The notes below the pieces were generated by a model, which saw only the letters and a program-made list of their open reading frames with translations, ran no database searches and was not told the DNA's origin. A stretch of DNA of 64,000 nt from the NCBI RefSeq assembly GCF_041088075.1, contig NZ_JBGCVY010000046.1:4091-68090 (forward strand). The letters are read 5' to 3'. Within the stretch, counting starts at the first letter, position 1, and each line of letters starts with the position of its first letter. The DNA is from Mucilaginibacter_A sp041088075 (GTDB lineage Bacteria > Bacteroidota > Bacteroidia > Sphingobacteriales > Sphingobacteriaceae). Shown here one piece after another: positions 25,923 to 35,891 of this stretch. A program made the position numbers and the translations under genes.

Positions 25923-26786
25923 ATGGCAAGAACAACATATCAGGAATTACTGGATTCAGGTGTACACTTTGGTCACCTTACCCGCAAATGGGACCCGAAA
26001 ATGGCGCAATATATTTTTATGGAGCGCAACGGTATCCACATTATTGATTTAAATAAAACATTAAGCAAGGTTGATGAAGCTGCGGCTGCCATCAAACAAA
26101 TCGTAAAATCAGGCCGTAAAGTATTATTCGTTGCTACCAAAAAGCAAGGAAAAGATTTAGTAGCCGATTTTGCAAAATCTGTAAACATGCCTTTCGTTAC
26201 CGAGCGTTGGCTGGGCGGTATGTTAACCAACTTTGCAACCGTACGTAAGTCAATCAAAAAGATGTCTAACATTGATAAGATGACGAAAGACGGCACGTAC
26301 AGCATCCTTTCAAAAAAAGAAAGGTTGATGATTCAGCGTGAGCGTATCAAATTAGAATCACTTTTGGGTGGTATTGCTGATTTGAACCGTTTGCCGGCTG
26401 CTTTATTTTTGGTGGATGTAAAGAAAGAGCATATTGCTGTTTCTGAGGCTTTAAAACTAAGCATCCCAACGTTTGCGATGGTAGATACCAACTCTGATCC
26501 TTCAAACATTGATTTTCCGATCCCGGCAAACGATGATGCAACTAAATCTATTGCTTTAATCTGCGGCATCATGACCAAAGCGATTGAAGAAGGTTTGGAA
26601 GAGCGCAAACGCGATAAAGAAGACGAAGCTGAAAAAGAAGCTGCTGCCGCAAAAGCAAAAGCCGATCAGCCTCAGCCAGATGCTGCAGTTGCTGAAGGAA
26701 CTCGTCGTAGAAGAAATGCTGCCGAAACCGAAGCACCTGCAACTGCTGTGGATACAACCGCAACAGAAGGACACGGGGCTGCTTAA
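25923..26786 (+). CDS. rpsB: Ribosomal protein uS2
   Basis: 287 residues: LLDSGVHFGHLTRKWDPKM, RWLGGMLTNFATVRKSI and IPANDDATKSIALI are S2 hallmarks. A C-terminal extension of about 55 residues beyond the core is Ala/Glu/Lys rich (KEAAAAKAKADQ) and probably disordered, as in other Bacteroidota. TAGGAGG lies before the start. tsf follows, as usual. Confidence 0.97.
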   Translation: MARTTYQELLDSGVHFGHLTRKWDPKMAQYIFMERNGIHIIDLNKTLSKVDEAAAAIKQIVKSGRKVLFVATKKQGKDLVADFAKSVNMPFVTERWLGGMLTNFATVRKSIKKMSNIDKMTKDGTYSILSKKERLMIQRERIKLESLLGGIADLNRLPAALFLVDVKKEHIAVSEALKLSIPTFAMVDTNSDPSNIDFPIPANDDATKSIALICGIMTKAIEEGLEERKRDKEDEAEKEAAAAKAKADQPQPDAAVAEGTRRRRNAAETEAPATAVDTTATEGHGAA

Positions 26787-26944
26787 TTTATCCTTGAAAA
26801 GGAAATGATCAAATAAACAATGGTGGATTGTAAATTATAAGTCGGCTAACAAGTACTTTTAATTTGCAATCCATTATTAATATTAACCAATTTGTTGCGC
26901 TTAGCCTGGCAACAGGAAACCGGCAACAGACAACTATAAAGAAA

Positions 26945-27796
26945 ATGTCAACAGTACAAATTTCTGCGTCAGATGTAAACAAATTACGCCAGCAAACCGG
27001 TGCCGGTATGATGGATTGTAAAAAAGCACTGACTGAAACCAATGGTGATTTTGAAGCAGCGATCGATTTTTTAAGAAAAAAAGGTGCTAAAGTTGCTGCA
27101 AGCCGTCAGGACCGCGAATCAAACGAAGGTGTGATTATCGCACGTACCAATAACGATAACACACGTGGCGTTTTGATCGAAGTAAATTGCGAAACCGATT
27201 TCGTGGCCAAAAATGCTGCTTTTATCGCTTTTGCAAATGATATTGCCAACCGTGCAGTAGATGAAAGGCCAACCAGCATTGACGAATTAACTGCTTTAGG
27301 CGTTGACGTGGACAACGACCGTTTAACCATCGCCGATGCCATTTTAGACCAAACCGGTAAAATTGGCGAGCGCATCAGCATTTCAAAATACGAAGTTTTG
27401 GAAGGTGCGCGCGTGGTACCTTATATCCACGGAAATTACCGTCTGGGCGTTTTGGTTGCTTTAAACCATGTTGCCGAAGGTGTTGATGAAGCCGGAAAAG
27501 ACGTGGCCATGCAAATTGCAGCCATGAACCCAGTTGCGATTGATAAAGGTGATGTGGATGCTTCAACGATTCAACGCGAGTTGGAAATTGCAAAAGAGCA
27601 AATTCGTGCCGAAGGAAAACCGGAAGAAATGGTAGAGAAAATCTCTCAAGGAAAACTAAACAAGTTTTACAAAGACTCCACTTTGTTAAACCAGGAGTTT
27701 GTAAAAGATTCTTCCAAAACTGTTTCGCAGTTTTTAAACACTGTGGATAAAGGGCTAACGGTAACTGCTTTTAAAAGAGTTGCTTTAGGCTCGTAA
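26945..27796 (+). CDS. tsf: Translation elongation factor Ts
   Basis: 283 residues from MSTVQISASDVNKLRQQTGAGMMDC; an in-frame upstream extension to 26864 is not family-like. EF-Tu contact motifs TGAGMMDCKKAL and ETDFVAKN are intact. Nucleotide-exchange factor for EF-Tu. The 158-bp gap to rpsB contains a word-like repeat (GGCAACAGGAAACCGGCAAC). A strong terminator follows. Confidence 0.97.
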   Translation: MSTVQISASDVNKLRQQTGAGMMDCKKALTETNGDFEAAIDFLRKKGAKVAASRQDRESNEGVIIARTNNDNTRGVLIEVNCETDFVAKNAAFIAFANDIANRAVDERPTSIDELTALGVDVDNDRLTIADAILDQTGKIGERISISKYEVLEGARVVPYIHGNYRLGVLVALNHVAEGVDEAGKDVAMQIAAMNPVAIDKGDVDASTIQRELEIAKEQIRAEGKPEEMVEKISQGKLNKFYKDSTLLNQEFVKDSSKTVSQFLNTVDKGLTVTAFKRVALGS

Positions 27797-27804
27797 AATA
27801 TTTC

Positions 27805-27836
27805 AAATCCCCGCCAGCCAGCGGGGATTTTTTTTG
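27805..27836 (+). terminator. Terminator after tsf
   Basis: AAATCCCCGC, six-base loop, GCGGGGATTT and a T run; begins eight bases after the tsf stop. Ends the rplM-rpsI-rpsB-tsf unit. Confidence 0.9.
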
Positions 27837-27858
27837 TGCTTTTTTTATCGGTTAAAAA

Positions 27859-28989
27859 ATGATCTCCGCTTTTTATAACTTGAAACTGGTAACTAACGGA
27901 ACAATTTCCGAAGGCAAAGTAGTTTTGGTTGAAAATGGTTTTGTTCTGGATGTGATCGGCCAAGACCAATTTTATGCCGATAAAAACAGTATTGATCTTC
28001 AAGGCGCTTACCTTGCCCCCGGTTTAATTGACTTGCAAATTTATGGCAGCGGCGGAAAGTTGTTCGGTGGAAACCCAAGCACGGCTGCTTTACACCAAAT
28101 GGAAACCGATTTGCTGCAGCAAGGCACAACCGGTTTTTTCGCAACCATCGCCACCAACACAACCGCAATTGTGGAACAGGGAATTGCAGCCGCAAAAACA
28201 TACCGTAAAAACAGCATCGGCAATTTTTTGGGTTTGCATTTGGAAGGGCCGTTCCTCAACCCAAAACGAAAAGGCGCGCACCCGGAAGAACTGATCCGAA
28301 AAGCATCGGTAACCGAATTAAAACATTGGTTTGAACTCGCCGAAGGTGAAATAAAAATGATGACGATTGCGCCGGAATTGCAGGACGACGACGTGTTGGA
28401 TTTTCTCGCGCAGCAAAACATCATCCTTTCGGCTGGGCACAGCAATGCTTCTTTTAGCCAGGCAAACTGTTTTTTAAAATCTCCCGTAAAAGCAGTTACG
28501 CATTTATACAATGCCATGCCACAAATGCACCACCGCGAACCTGGGTTTATCCCCGCTATTTTTGAGCAAAAACCTTACACCAGTATTGTTCCTGATGGGA
28601 TTCATGTTGATTTCCCGATGATCCGTTTGGCCAAAAGGGAACTGGGCGAAAAACTTTTCCTCATCACCGATGCCGTTACCGAAACGAATGAAGGCATTTA
28701 TCAGCATCAATTCAACCAGAACCATTACGTGATGCCGGATGGAACGCTTTCCGGTTCGGCATTAACGATGTTAAAAGGCGTACAAAACTGTGTTAAATAT
28801 GCCGATATTGCTTTGGCTGAAGCGGTAAATATGGCTTCGCTTTATCCGGCAAAACTGTTAAATGACGAAACAAAAGGCCAGGTTAAAAAAGGCTGCCGTG
28901 CGGATTTCATCATATTTAATGCTGATCTCGAACACGTGCATACTGTTTTTAACGGGCAAATTTTAGCAAATCCTCAACCTAAACCCTAA
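27859..28989 (+). CDS. nagA: N-acetylglucosamine-6-phosphate deacetylase
   Basis: Removes acetate from GlcNAc-6-P in amino-sugar recycling. 376 residues of the amidohydrolase fold: YLAPGLIDLQ, metal Glu in LEGPFLNPKRKGAHP, metal His in SAGHSN and THLYNAMPQMHHREPG, and catalytic Asp in LITDAV. Three exact core repeats lie within 480 bp of the frame (27981-27992 read as DKNSI, 28206-28217 as KNSIG, 28445-28456 as NASFS). The last one directly abuts the metal-binding GHSN loop without shifting it. Confidence 0.95.
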   Translation: MISAFYNLKLVTNGTISEGKVVLVENGFVLDVIGQDQFYADKNSIDLQGAYLAPGLIDLQIYGSGGKLFGGNPSTAALHQMETDLLQQGTTGFFATIATNTTAIVEQGIAAAKTYRKNSIGNFLGLHLEGPFLNPKRKGAHPEELIRKASVTELKHWFELAEGEIKMMTIAPELQDDDVLDFLAQQNIILSAGHSNASFSQANCFLKSPVKAVTHLYNAMPQMHHREPGFIPAIFEQKPYTSIVPDGIHVDFPMIRLAKRELGEKLFLITDAVTETNEGIYQHQFNQNHYVMPDGTLSGSALTMLKGVQNCVKYADIALAEAVNMASLYPAKLLNDETKGQVKKGCRADFIIFNADLEHVHTVFNGQILANPQPKP

Positions 28990-28999
28990 TTGATTATTT

Positions 29000-29704
29000 A
29001 TGAAATACAAAAGAATCCTTTTGAAACTAAGCGGCGAATCCTTGATGGGCGACCGCCAGTACGGCATTGATAACAAACGTGTTTTACAGTATGCAGAGGA
29101 TATAAAAAGTGTGTTTCATTCGGGCATTGAAATAGCGGTTGTGGTGGGCGGAGGAAATATTTTCCGTGGATTAAGCGCCGAAAAATCGGGCATGGAACGC
29201 GCACAAGCTGATTATATGGGCATGTTGGCCACCGTGATCAATTGTATGGCGCTGCAAAGTGCGCTGGAAGGGATTGGGATTGAAACCCGTTTACAATCGG
29301 CCATCAAAATGGAACAGATTTGCGAACCTTACATCCGCCGCCGCGCGATGACGCATCTGGAAACTGGCCGCGTGGTTATTTTTGGTGCCGGAACCGGAAA
29401 CCCTTATTTTACAACGGATACGGCTGCTTCTTTAAGAGCGATTGAAATTAAAGCAGATGTGGTTTTAAAAGGAACCCGTGTTGACGGTATTTATTCTGCC
29501 GATCCGGAAAAAGACCCAAATGCGGTTCGTTACGATGAAATTTCTTTTCAGGAAGTTTACGATAAAGGTTTAAACGTGATGGACATGACGGCAATTACGT
29601 TGTGCCAGGAAAACAAGCTGCCCATCATTGTTTTTGATATGAACAAAGCAGGCAACTTCCGAAAAATTGCCGAAGGCGAAGCGATCGGGACTTTGGTACA
29701 CTAA
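29000..29704 (+). CDS. pyrH: UMP kinase
   Basis: 234 residues of the amino-acid-kinase fold. KYKRILLKLSGESLMG, VVVGGGNIFRG and AGTGNPYFTTDTAA are the UMP kinase signatures. Phosphorylates UMP to UDP. It starts ten bases after nagA and lies before frr. Confidence 0.98.
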   Translation: MKYKRILLKLSGESLMGDRQYGIDNKRVLQYAEDIKSVFHSGIEIAVVVGGGNIFRGLSAEKSGMERAQADYMGMLATVINCMALQSALEGIGIETRLQSAIKMEQICEPYIRRRAMTHLETGRVVIFGAGTGNPYFTTDTAASLRAIEIKADVVLKGTRVDGIYSADPEKDPNAVRYDEISFQEVYDKGLNVMDMTAITLCQENKLPIIVFDMNKAGNFRKIAEGEAIGTLVH

Positions 29705-29755
29705 TTTTAGGGGTATAAAAACAGCATCGGCATTCCTATTTCGGAACAGGATTTT

Positions 29756-29763
29756 TATTTTTG
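29756..29763 (+). promoter_or_regulatory. -7 box before frr
   Basis: TATTTTTG fits TAnnTTTG and lies 18 bases before the frr ATG. A core repeat (29716-29727) lies just upstream, between pyrH and this promoter. Confidence 0.5.
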
Positions 29764-29781
29764 CAAAAACTAAATTAAACA

Positions 29782-30345
29782 ATGAGCGAACTCATTAAGA
29801 AACAGTTAAAAGATACCAAAACTCACATGGACAAAGCTATTGAGTTTTTAGATAGCGAACTAACGAAGGTTAGGGCCGGCAAAGCTTCGCCAGCGATGTT
29901 GGACGGCGTTTATGTGGATTATTACGGAACGGCTACGCCTTTAAGTCAGGTTGGTACGGTTAATTCTCCGGATGCACGTACTTTGGTAATCCAGCCTTGG
30001 GAAAAATCCATGTTAGGGCCGATTGAAAAAGCCATCATCGAATCTAACCTCAGCTTAAACCCGCAAAACGACGGACAAATTATCCGCATTAACGTTCCGC
30101 CTTTAACCGAAGAACGCCGCCGCGATTTGGTAAAACGGGTAAAAGCCGAAGCAGAAGGCGGCAAAATTACCATCCGCAACCTGCGCAAAGATGCCAACGA
30201 AAAGATCAAGAAATTGAAAACAGAAGGCGTATCCGAAGATGACATTAAAGTAGGCGAAGGCGAAGTGCAAAAACTGACCGACAGTTACATTATCAAAGTT
30301 GACCAGTTGGCCGAAGTGAAAGAAAAAGACATTATGACGGTTTAA
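29782..30345 (+). CDS. frr: Ribosome recycling factor
   Basis: 187 residues, normal length; LTKVRAGKASPAMLDG, VQPWEKSMLGPIEKAI-like block (IQPWEKSMLGPIEKAI) and ERRRDLVKRVK are hallmark motifs. Splits post-termination ribosomes with EF-G. Terminator follows. Confidence 0.98.
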   Translation: MSELIKKQLKDTKTHMDKAIEFLDSELTKVRAGKASPAMLDGVYVDYYGTATPLSQVGTVNSPDARTLVIQPWEKSMLGPIEKAIIESNLSLNPQNDGQIIRINVPPLTEERRRDLVKRVKAEAEGGKITIRNLRKDANEKIKKLKTEGVSEDDIKVGEGEVQKLTDSYIIKVDQLAEVKEKDIMTV

Positions 30346-30369
30346 CAACTGTCATACAAATCCAATTTA

Positions 30370-30405
30370 AAAGAGGGAATAGATTAAGGCTTATTCCCTC
30401 TTTGT
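30370..30405 (+). terminator. Terminator after frr
   Basis: AAAGAGGGAATA and TATTCCCTCTTT form a 12-bp perfect stem with a 10-base loop, followed by a T-rich stretch. Confidence 0.85.
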
Positions 30406-30420
30406 ATTTTTATACAATCT

Positions 30421-32175
30421 ATGAAGATCCTGATTGATTATTTAAAAAATTACCGAGGCTACGTTATCCTTGCCTTGTTGCTGGCTGCCATTAACCAGGG
30501 TTTTTCCCTGCTCGATCCATATATTACCGGCCGTATTGTTGACCGTTATATCAACAAAGCCGGTGCTTTAAACTACCACGATTATCTGTACGGCGTGTTA
30601 ACATTGGTCGGGTTAGCGGTTGGTGCAGCCATGATTTCGCGGATTGCGAAAAATTTTCAGGATTATTATACCAACATCATCACCCAAAAAGTGGGCGCAC
30701 GGATGTATGCCGATGGTTTGGAACATTCGCTGAAATTGCCTTACCAGGTTTTTGAAGACCAGCGCAGCGGCGAAACGCTGGGCATTTTGCAAAAAGTACG
30801 GATTGACATCGAAAAATTTATTACTTCTTTTATCAGTGTTTTATTTGTGAGTTTGATCGGGATGATCTTTATCATCGTTTATTCCTTAAATGTAAGTTAT
30901 AAAGTAACGCTCATTTACTTTGCCGCTATCCCGGTCATCACTTTTGTCAGCATGTTTTTAAGCCGGAAAATAAAAACCATTCAAAAGAAAATTGTCAGCC
31001 AAACGACCACACTTGCGGGTTCAACTACAGAATCTTTACGAAACATCGAACTGATTAAAAGTTTGGGTTTGGCCGGACAGGAGATCAAACGTTTGAACAA
31101 AACCACGTACCAAATCCTCGACCTCGAACTAAAAAAAGTAAAATATGTGCGCAGCATGAGCTTTGCGCAAGGCACAACGGTAAACTTCGTCCGTAGTACC
31201 ATGCTGATCGTTTTATTACTTCTGATTTTCCAAAAAACCATCTCTGCCGGTCAATATTTTACTTTTTTGTTCTATTCGTTTTTCCTATTCAACCCGCTTC
31301 AAGAATTGGGCAACGTGATCCTTTCCTGGCGCGAAGCGGAAGTTTCGTTAAACAATTTTAAGCAGATTTTGAGTACTGATATTGATGTGAAGCCGACCAA
31401 TCCTGTCCATCTGCCAAAAATCAATACCTTAACTTTCGAACAGGTGAGTTTTCGGCATTTAACCGGCAACCGCAATGCCATTACCGATATTAATTTCAGT
31501 GTGGAAAAAGGAGAAACCATTGCTTTTGTTGGCCCTTCCGGCTCCGGGAAAACAACGCTGGTAAAGATGCTGGTTGGTTTGTACCAGCCTTTAAGCGGGA
31601 AAGTATTGTACAACAACATCAGCAGCTCCTCAATTGACTTAGATCAGCTTCGCGAAAAAATAGGCTTTGTAACACAGGACACGCAGCTTTTTTCGGGTAC
31701 GATCCGCGAAAACCTGCTTTTCGTCCAGCCCAACGCAACCGACCAGGAATGTATGGATGTATTGCAAAAAGCAGCCTGTTACAATCTGTTGGCACGTGCA
31801 GAACATGGCTTGAATACGGTGATTGGCGAAGGCGGCGTAAAAGTTTCGGGCGGAGAAAAACAGCGTTTATCTATTGCCAGAGCGCTATTGCGGAAACCGG
31901 ATTTACTGGTTTTTGATGAAGCCACTTCTTCGCTGGATTCGATCACGGAAGAAGAAATCTCAAAAACGATCCGCGATGTTTCGGATCAGCAAAACCATAT
32001 TACGATTTTGATTGCACACCGTTTGTCTACTATTTTGCATGCCGACCGGATTTATGTGCTGGAAAAAGGCCGCATCATCGAATCCGGCAAACACACCGAA
32101 CTGCTGGATTTAAAAGGATTGTACTACGCCATGTGGCGCCAGCAAATCGGCGAAAGAACGGAAGCGGAAGTTTAG
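30421..32175 (+). CDS. ABC exporter, fused permease and ATPase
   Basis: 584 residues: six transmembrane helices (about 1-310), then the ATPase domain with Walker A VGPSGSGKTTL, Q-loop VTQDTQLFSG, signature VSGGEKQRLSIARALL, Walker B LLVFDEATSSLD and H-loop IAHRLST. MsbA/lipid-or-drug exporter type; acts as a homodimer, substrate unknown. A near match to the core (30830-30841, FITSFISV) is probably chance. Confidence 0.92.
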   Translation: MKILIDYLKNYRGYVILALLLAAINQGFSLLDPYITGRIVDRYINKAGALNYHDYLYGVLTLVGLAVGAAMISRIAKNFQDYYTNIITQKVGARMYADGLEHSLKLPYQVFEDQRSGETLGILQKVRIDIEKFITSFISVLFVSLIGMIFIIVYSLNVSYKVTLIYFAAIPVITFVSMFLSRKIKTIQKKIVSQTTTLAGSTTESLRNIELIKSLGLAGQEIKRLNKTTYQILDLELKKVKYVRSMSFAQGTTVNFVRSTMLIVLLLLIFQKTISAGQYFTFLFYSFFLFNPLQELGNVILSWREAEVSLNNFKQILSTDIDVKPTNPVHLPKINTLTFEQVSFRHLTGNRNAITDINFSVEKGETIAFVGPSGSGKTTLVKMLVGLYQPLSGKVLYNNISSSSIDLDQLREKIGFVTQDTQLFSGTIRENLLFVQPNATDQECMDVLQKAACYNLLARAEHGLNTVIGEGGVKVSGGEKQRLSIARALLRKPDLLVFDEATSSLDSITEEEISKTIRDVSDQQNHITILIAHRLSTILHADRIYVLEKGRIIESGKHTELLDLKGLYYAMWRQQIGERTEAEV

Positions 32176-32561
32176 GTTTTTTATCCTGCTGCTGTCATTT
32201 CGACCGCAGGGAGAAATCCTATTTCAGTATCGCTACCAATTTTTAGCCGATAAAAGAAGCATTGAATTTAGCAAGAAGATTTCTACCTGCGGTGCTAAAT
32301 GACAAAACGCTTTCGGTCTTCCCAACTGCTGCTTTTATCACCGATTTTTAGCCGATAAAAGAAGCATTGAATTCTGTCATTTCGACCGAAGGGAGAAATC
32401 TTATTTCAATGTTGCTCACCAATTTTTAGCCGATAAAAGAAGCATTGCATAATAACCTTTGGAAGAAGATTTTTCTCTTTAGATCGAGATGACAAAGTGC
32501 TTTCAAACTTTCGGTCTTCTGGACTTTCGGTCTTCCCAACTTTCCGACTTCTCAACTCAAA
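32176..32561. repeat. Gene-free repeat cluster with two composite hairpins
   Basis: No gene in this 386-bp gap. Composite hairpin 32194-32307 has arms GTCATTTCGACCGCAGGGAG and TGCGGTGCTAAATGACAAAA-like sequence with a core at 32251-32262 in its loop; a second, 32376-32497, has a core at 32434-32445. Between them lies another core (32356-32367) preceded by GCTGCTTTTATCACC. Three cores share the unit CCAATTTTTAGCCGA before the TAAAA. Confidence 0.75.
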
Positions 32562-33035
32562 TCATTTCTCCTTCAAAGGAACAACCAGCACCGGGATTTC
32601 CGAATGGCGCGAAACATCCTCAGCAACGCTGCCGGAAAGCAAACGGTTAAAACCGCTGCGGCCGTGAGAGCCAACTACGATCAAATCCGCATTAAATTTG
32701 ATGGCCGTATCAATCAGAATAGTTGCCGCGTCGCCGTTTTCCAAAAATTTTGTGATTTGAAATTCTTCGCCATACATCGCCACAAACCGGTGCATTACCG
32801 TTTTGGCCGATTCTTCTTGCGCATCCAGGATTTCCATTGGTGGAAACGTAGTGTTTAACATATTCATATCGCTGCCAACAAGGCCCGAATTTACCGGCGC
32901 AATCATGATCGGTTCTACCACTTCTACCAAACCAACTTCGGCGCCCAATGCTTTGGCCAAAGCAAACCCGTAAACGGCTGCTTTTTCTGATTGCCGGCTG
33001 TCATCAATCCCAATTAATATCTTTCTAAATTCCAT
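32562..33035 (-). CDS. Universal stress protein (UspA) family
   Basis: 157 residues, single Usp domain: KILIGIDDSRQSEKAAVYGFALA at the N terminus and the ATP-binding G-2X-G-9X-G(S) loop as VVGSHGRSGFNRLLSGSVAEDV. So it belongs to the ATP-binding Usp group; role in stress survival is inferred from the family. Confidence 0.93.
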   Translation of the reverse strand: MEFRKILIGIDDSRQSEKAAVYGFALAKALGAEVGLVEVVEPIMIAPVNSGLVGSDMNMLNTTFPPMEILDAQEESAKTVMHRFVAMYGEEFQITKFLENGDAATILIDTAIKFNADLIVVGSHGRSGFNRLLSGSVAEDVSRHSEIPVLVVPLKEK

Positions 33036-33119
33036 GAGCTGTGCATTTGTGATACATAGATAAGATTTTTAGGCGAATTTTTAGTGTATAAAAGAAGCAT
33101 TGAAAAAACAGTTTATCAT

Positions 33120-35522
33120 TTATGTTTTCAGCTTATCGGCAGGATTGATTTTAACTGCTTTGATTGTTTGCAAACAAACCGTAAACACAACGATACAAAC
33201 TGAAACCGCCAAAGCAATTACAAAAGGATTAATGGAAAGCGTAACGCGATAAGCAAAGGTTGCTAACCACTGGTTTGCAATTGCTATTGCAATAGGCCAG
33301 GCAATAACGTTAGCAATTAAAACCCGATAAAAAAACGGTTTACTTAATGTTACCATCAATTGTTCTGCCTTTGCGCCTACCACTTTTCTGATGGCAACTT
33401 CTTTTGTGCGTAGATGAATTGAGTATGCTGCCGAAGAAAAAAGGCCTAACGAAGCAATAAATATGGCCAATATGGAAAAGCAGGTCAGCACTGTTTGCAA
33501 TTGCTCCTGCTTGATAAAAAGCTGGCCATACAACTCATCCAAAAAATGATAGTTGAAATTCTCGCCGTCAAGTTTGTCAATATCTTTCCATTGGTGGTTT
33601 AACGTTTTTAGGATGGTTGGTATGGCATTACTTTCGGCACTGATCATAATTTGTGTTTTAGGCATCCAAAAATGATAGTTAAGTAAATAGATTGTTGGCT
33701 TAATATTTTCTTCAAATCCATTAGCTTTTACATCTTTAATGATCCCCATTATTTTGTAGCTGCTGCCACGTCCGTTTATGGTTTTACCAACAGGATCATT
33801 TAATTCCATTGCTTTTGCTGCAGCCTCATTAATAACCGCATTTGCAGAATCTGCCGGAAAAGACGATGAGAAAACCCTTCCTTCTTTCAATCCAATATTT
33901 AAGGTTTCAAAATATTCGTAATCAACACCAATTGTATTTATTGCAAACGCTTTACTTTGAAAAGTATAGTCATAAGAAGCCGGAATGATACCGCCCGGAA
34001 CATGAGAAGCAACGGTAACATTTTTCACGCCGGGTATAGCTTTGATCCGGTTTCTAACAGGTTCAAATTTCTTAGGATTGTTAAACAGTGCGAGGTTATC
34101 AATATATAAAACCTGTTTGGCCGTAAAACCAGGATTTTCGGTTTTCATGTAAGTAACCTGTTGGTTGATAACGATTAGAATTATGGTGAAGACAATAGCA
34201 AAAGTGAACTGAAACACGGTTATCGAATTTTGCAGCCAGGAAAATTTTCCTCCGTTAAAAAACTGATTTCCCCTTAAAACTTCGGCTGGTTTAAAACCGG
34301 CCATCACTAAAGCCGGGTAAATTCCTGCAATCAGCGTAATCGAAATTAATGCAAGGAACAATTGCACAATGATGTGGAAGTTGATGCCAGAAACCAATAG
34401 TTTAACTTGTAGCAATTGATTGAAATAAGGCAAAGCAATGATTACGATGCCAACAGCAACAATTAAAGCAATCAGGCATTGAATATATATTTCCAACAAA
34501 AACTGAAGCGTTATCTGCCTTTTGATGATACCGTTAACTTTCTTGATCCCAATTTCTTTTGATCGTTTGTAAGCCTGAGAAATATAAAGGTTTGTAAAAT
34601 TAACGCCGGTTATAATTAATATGATCAAAGCCAGAACGATCAAGCCTTTTACAATTTGGTCGTTTACATGCGAGGCATAATGTGGTTTTAAATGTAGGTT
34701 TTCTAATGGGTCCAAATAAATAGCTGCTCCGGCTCGGCTTAATGCTTCTTTGGCAACTTGGCTGGTGTCTGCCAATGCTGCTTCTTTATAAATTTTGTCA
34801 ATCTTTTTGGAAAGCAGGTTAATATCAGTGTGCGGCCTTACCAGCAAATACGTTTGATAAATTTGATTGGCATAACTTTGATCTTTCCCGGAAGTAATAT
34901 CTCCGGCAAAACCAAGGCAATCAAATTGCAAAGTGGTATTGCCCGGCGCATCCTCGGCCACTCCTGCAACCGTCATTGGCATTCCTGATTTTGACATCAT
35001 ATTCACCGTCTTGTTTTGAACAGAAGTGCCGGCAGGAAAGAGTACGTTTGCTGTTGCTTTTGAAAGCAGCATGGTTGGCGTAGTGCTTTTCGGGTTTAAA
35101 TTGAAGCCTTTTGGTTTGATGCCGAGTATTTTGGCAATGGAATAATCAGCGCCAACCCATTTTTTGATTAAAAACTTTCCTGAAGAAGTATAAAACGGAA
35201 TCTGAAATAAAGCGGTGTTCGTCCTTCCTGTTTCTTCAACTTCCGGGCATTGGCTTTTAATTGTTGCCGCTAATTTGCTAGGCGTGTAAGGAGACGGGCC
35301 GGTTGGCATTTCCCTCTCCACCAAAAAAATACGATTTATATTTTTGTTCCACTGATCATAACTGGTTTCGTTATCAACGTAAAGAGTTACAAAAATGAAA
35401 CCTGCCAGGCCAAGCGCCAGTCCGGCAATGTTTAAAAAGTTATACCATTTGCCTTTTAAAAAAGACCGGACCGCAATTTTGAAATCTATTGCATTCATCA
35501 TATTATTTTTTAAACCACACAA
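33120..35522 (-). CDS. MacB/FtsX-type ABC transporter permease
   Basis: 800 residues, the large Bacteroidota permease type: N-terminal helix (NFLNIAGLALGLAGFIFV), MacB-type periplasmic domain, FtsX domain with three helices (about 285-410), a second periplasmic domain, and a second FtsX domain at the C terminus (LRTKEVAIRKVVGA). No ATPase gene is adjacent. Such proteins export peptides or act in envelope stress with a separate ATPase. The start is probably MMNAIDFKIA at 35501. Confidence 0.88.
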   Translation of the reverse strand: MCGLKNNMMNAIDFKIAVRSFLKGKWYNFLNIAGLALGLAGFIFVTLYVDNETSYDQWNKNINRIFLVEREMPTGPSPYTPSKLAATIKSQCPEVEETGRTNTALFQIPFYTSSGKFLIKKWVGADYSIAKILGIKPKGFNLNPKSTTPTMLLSKATANVLFPAGTSVQNKTVNMMSKSGMPMTVAGVAEDAPGNTTLQFDCLGFAGDITSGKDQSYANQIYQTYLLVRPHTDINLLSKKIDKIYKEAALADTSQVAKEALSRAGAAIYLDPLENLHLKPHYASHVNDQIVKGLIVLALIILIITGVNFTNLYISQAYKRSKEIGIKKVNGIIKRQITLQFLLEIYIQCLIALIVAVGIVIIALPYFNQLLQVKLLVSGINFHIIVQLFLALISITLIAGIYPALVMAGFKPAEVLRGNQFFNGGKFSWLQNSITVFQFTFAIVFTIILIVINQQVTYMKTENPGFTAKQVLYIDNLALFNNPKKFEPVRNRIKAIPGVKNVTVASHVPGGIIPASYDYTFQSKAFAINTIGVDYEYFETLNIGLKEGRVFSSSFPADSANAVINEAAAKAMELNDPVGKTINGRGSSYKIMGIIKDVKANGFEENIKPTIYLLNYHFWMPKTQIMISAESNAIPTILKTLNHQWKDIDKLDGENFNYHFLDELYGQLFIKQEQLQTVLTCFSILAIFIASLGLFSSAAYSIHLRTKEVAIRKVVGAKAEQLMVTLSKPFFYRVLIANVIAWPIAIAIANQWLATFAYRVTLSINPFVIALAVSVCIVVFTVCLQTIKAVKINPADKLKT

Positions 35523-35562
35523 ATTATTATTTGGAACAGGAAAAATCTTTCAACCTATTTTG

Positions 35563-35608
35563 AATGCTTCTTTTATCACCCTAAATTTAGGGTGATAAAA
35601 GAAGCATT
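35563..35608. repeat. Perfect 46-bp palindrome of two core elements
   Basis: Two 23-base arms meet without a loop: AATGCTTCTTTTATCACCC then TAAATTTA at the centre and the mirror of the first arm. Each arm contains a full core (35564-35575 and 35596-35607). The surrounding 369-bp gap (35523-35891) also holds a core at 35787-35798; its flank AATTTTTTAGTG and GAAAAAAC matches that of the core at 33089. No gene was seen. Confidence 0.92.
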
Positions 35609-35891
35609 ACCTTTTTTACAATCTGCTTTAAATTCTTTTAATTTTAGCTTTACTTGAAACAGATATTGCGCCAACTGCTTAAATAGCTTATTATCAACTT
35701 TCCATCATGATTGCGTATGTCCGATTACGAACACTGCCGTCCGTTTTCATTACAATTGCAATTTAGCAAACCAATTTTTTAGTGTATAAAAGAAGCATTG
35801 AAAAAACGCTCCTTTAACTTCGCTCCCCACTCCACAAAAAACAAACAAAAAATTGTAAATTGCGAGCAATAACAATTCAATTTTTAGCATC

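Noticed and set aside
30830..30841. TTACTTCTTTTA in the ABC exporter
   Set aside because: One mismatch and no wider unit; likely chance.
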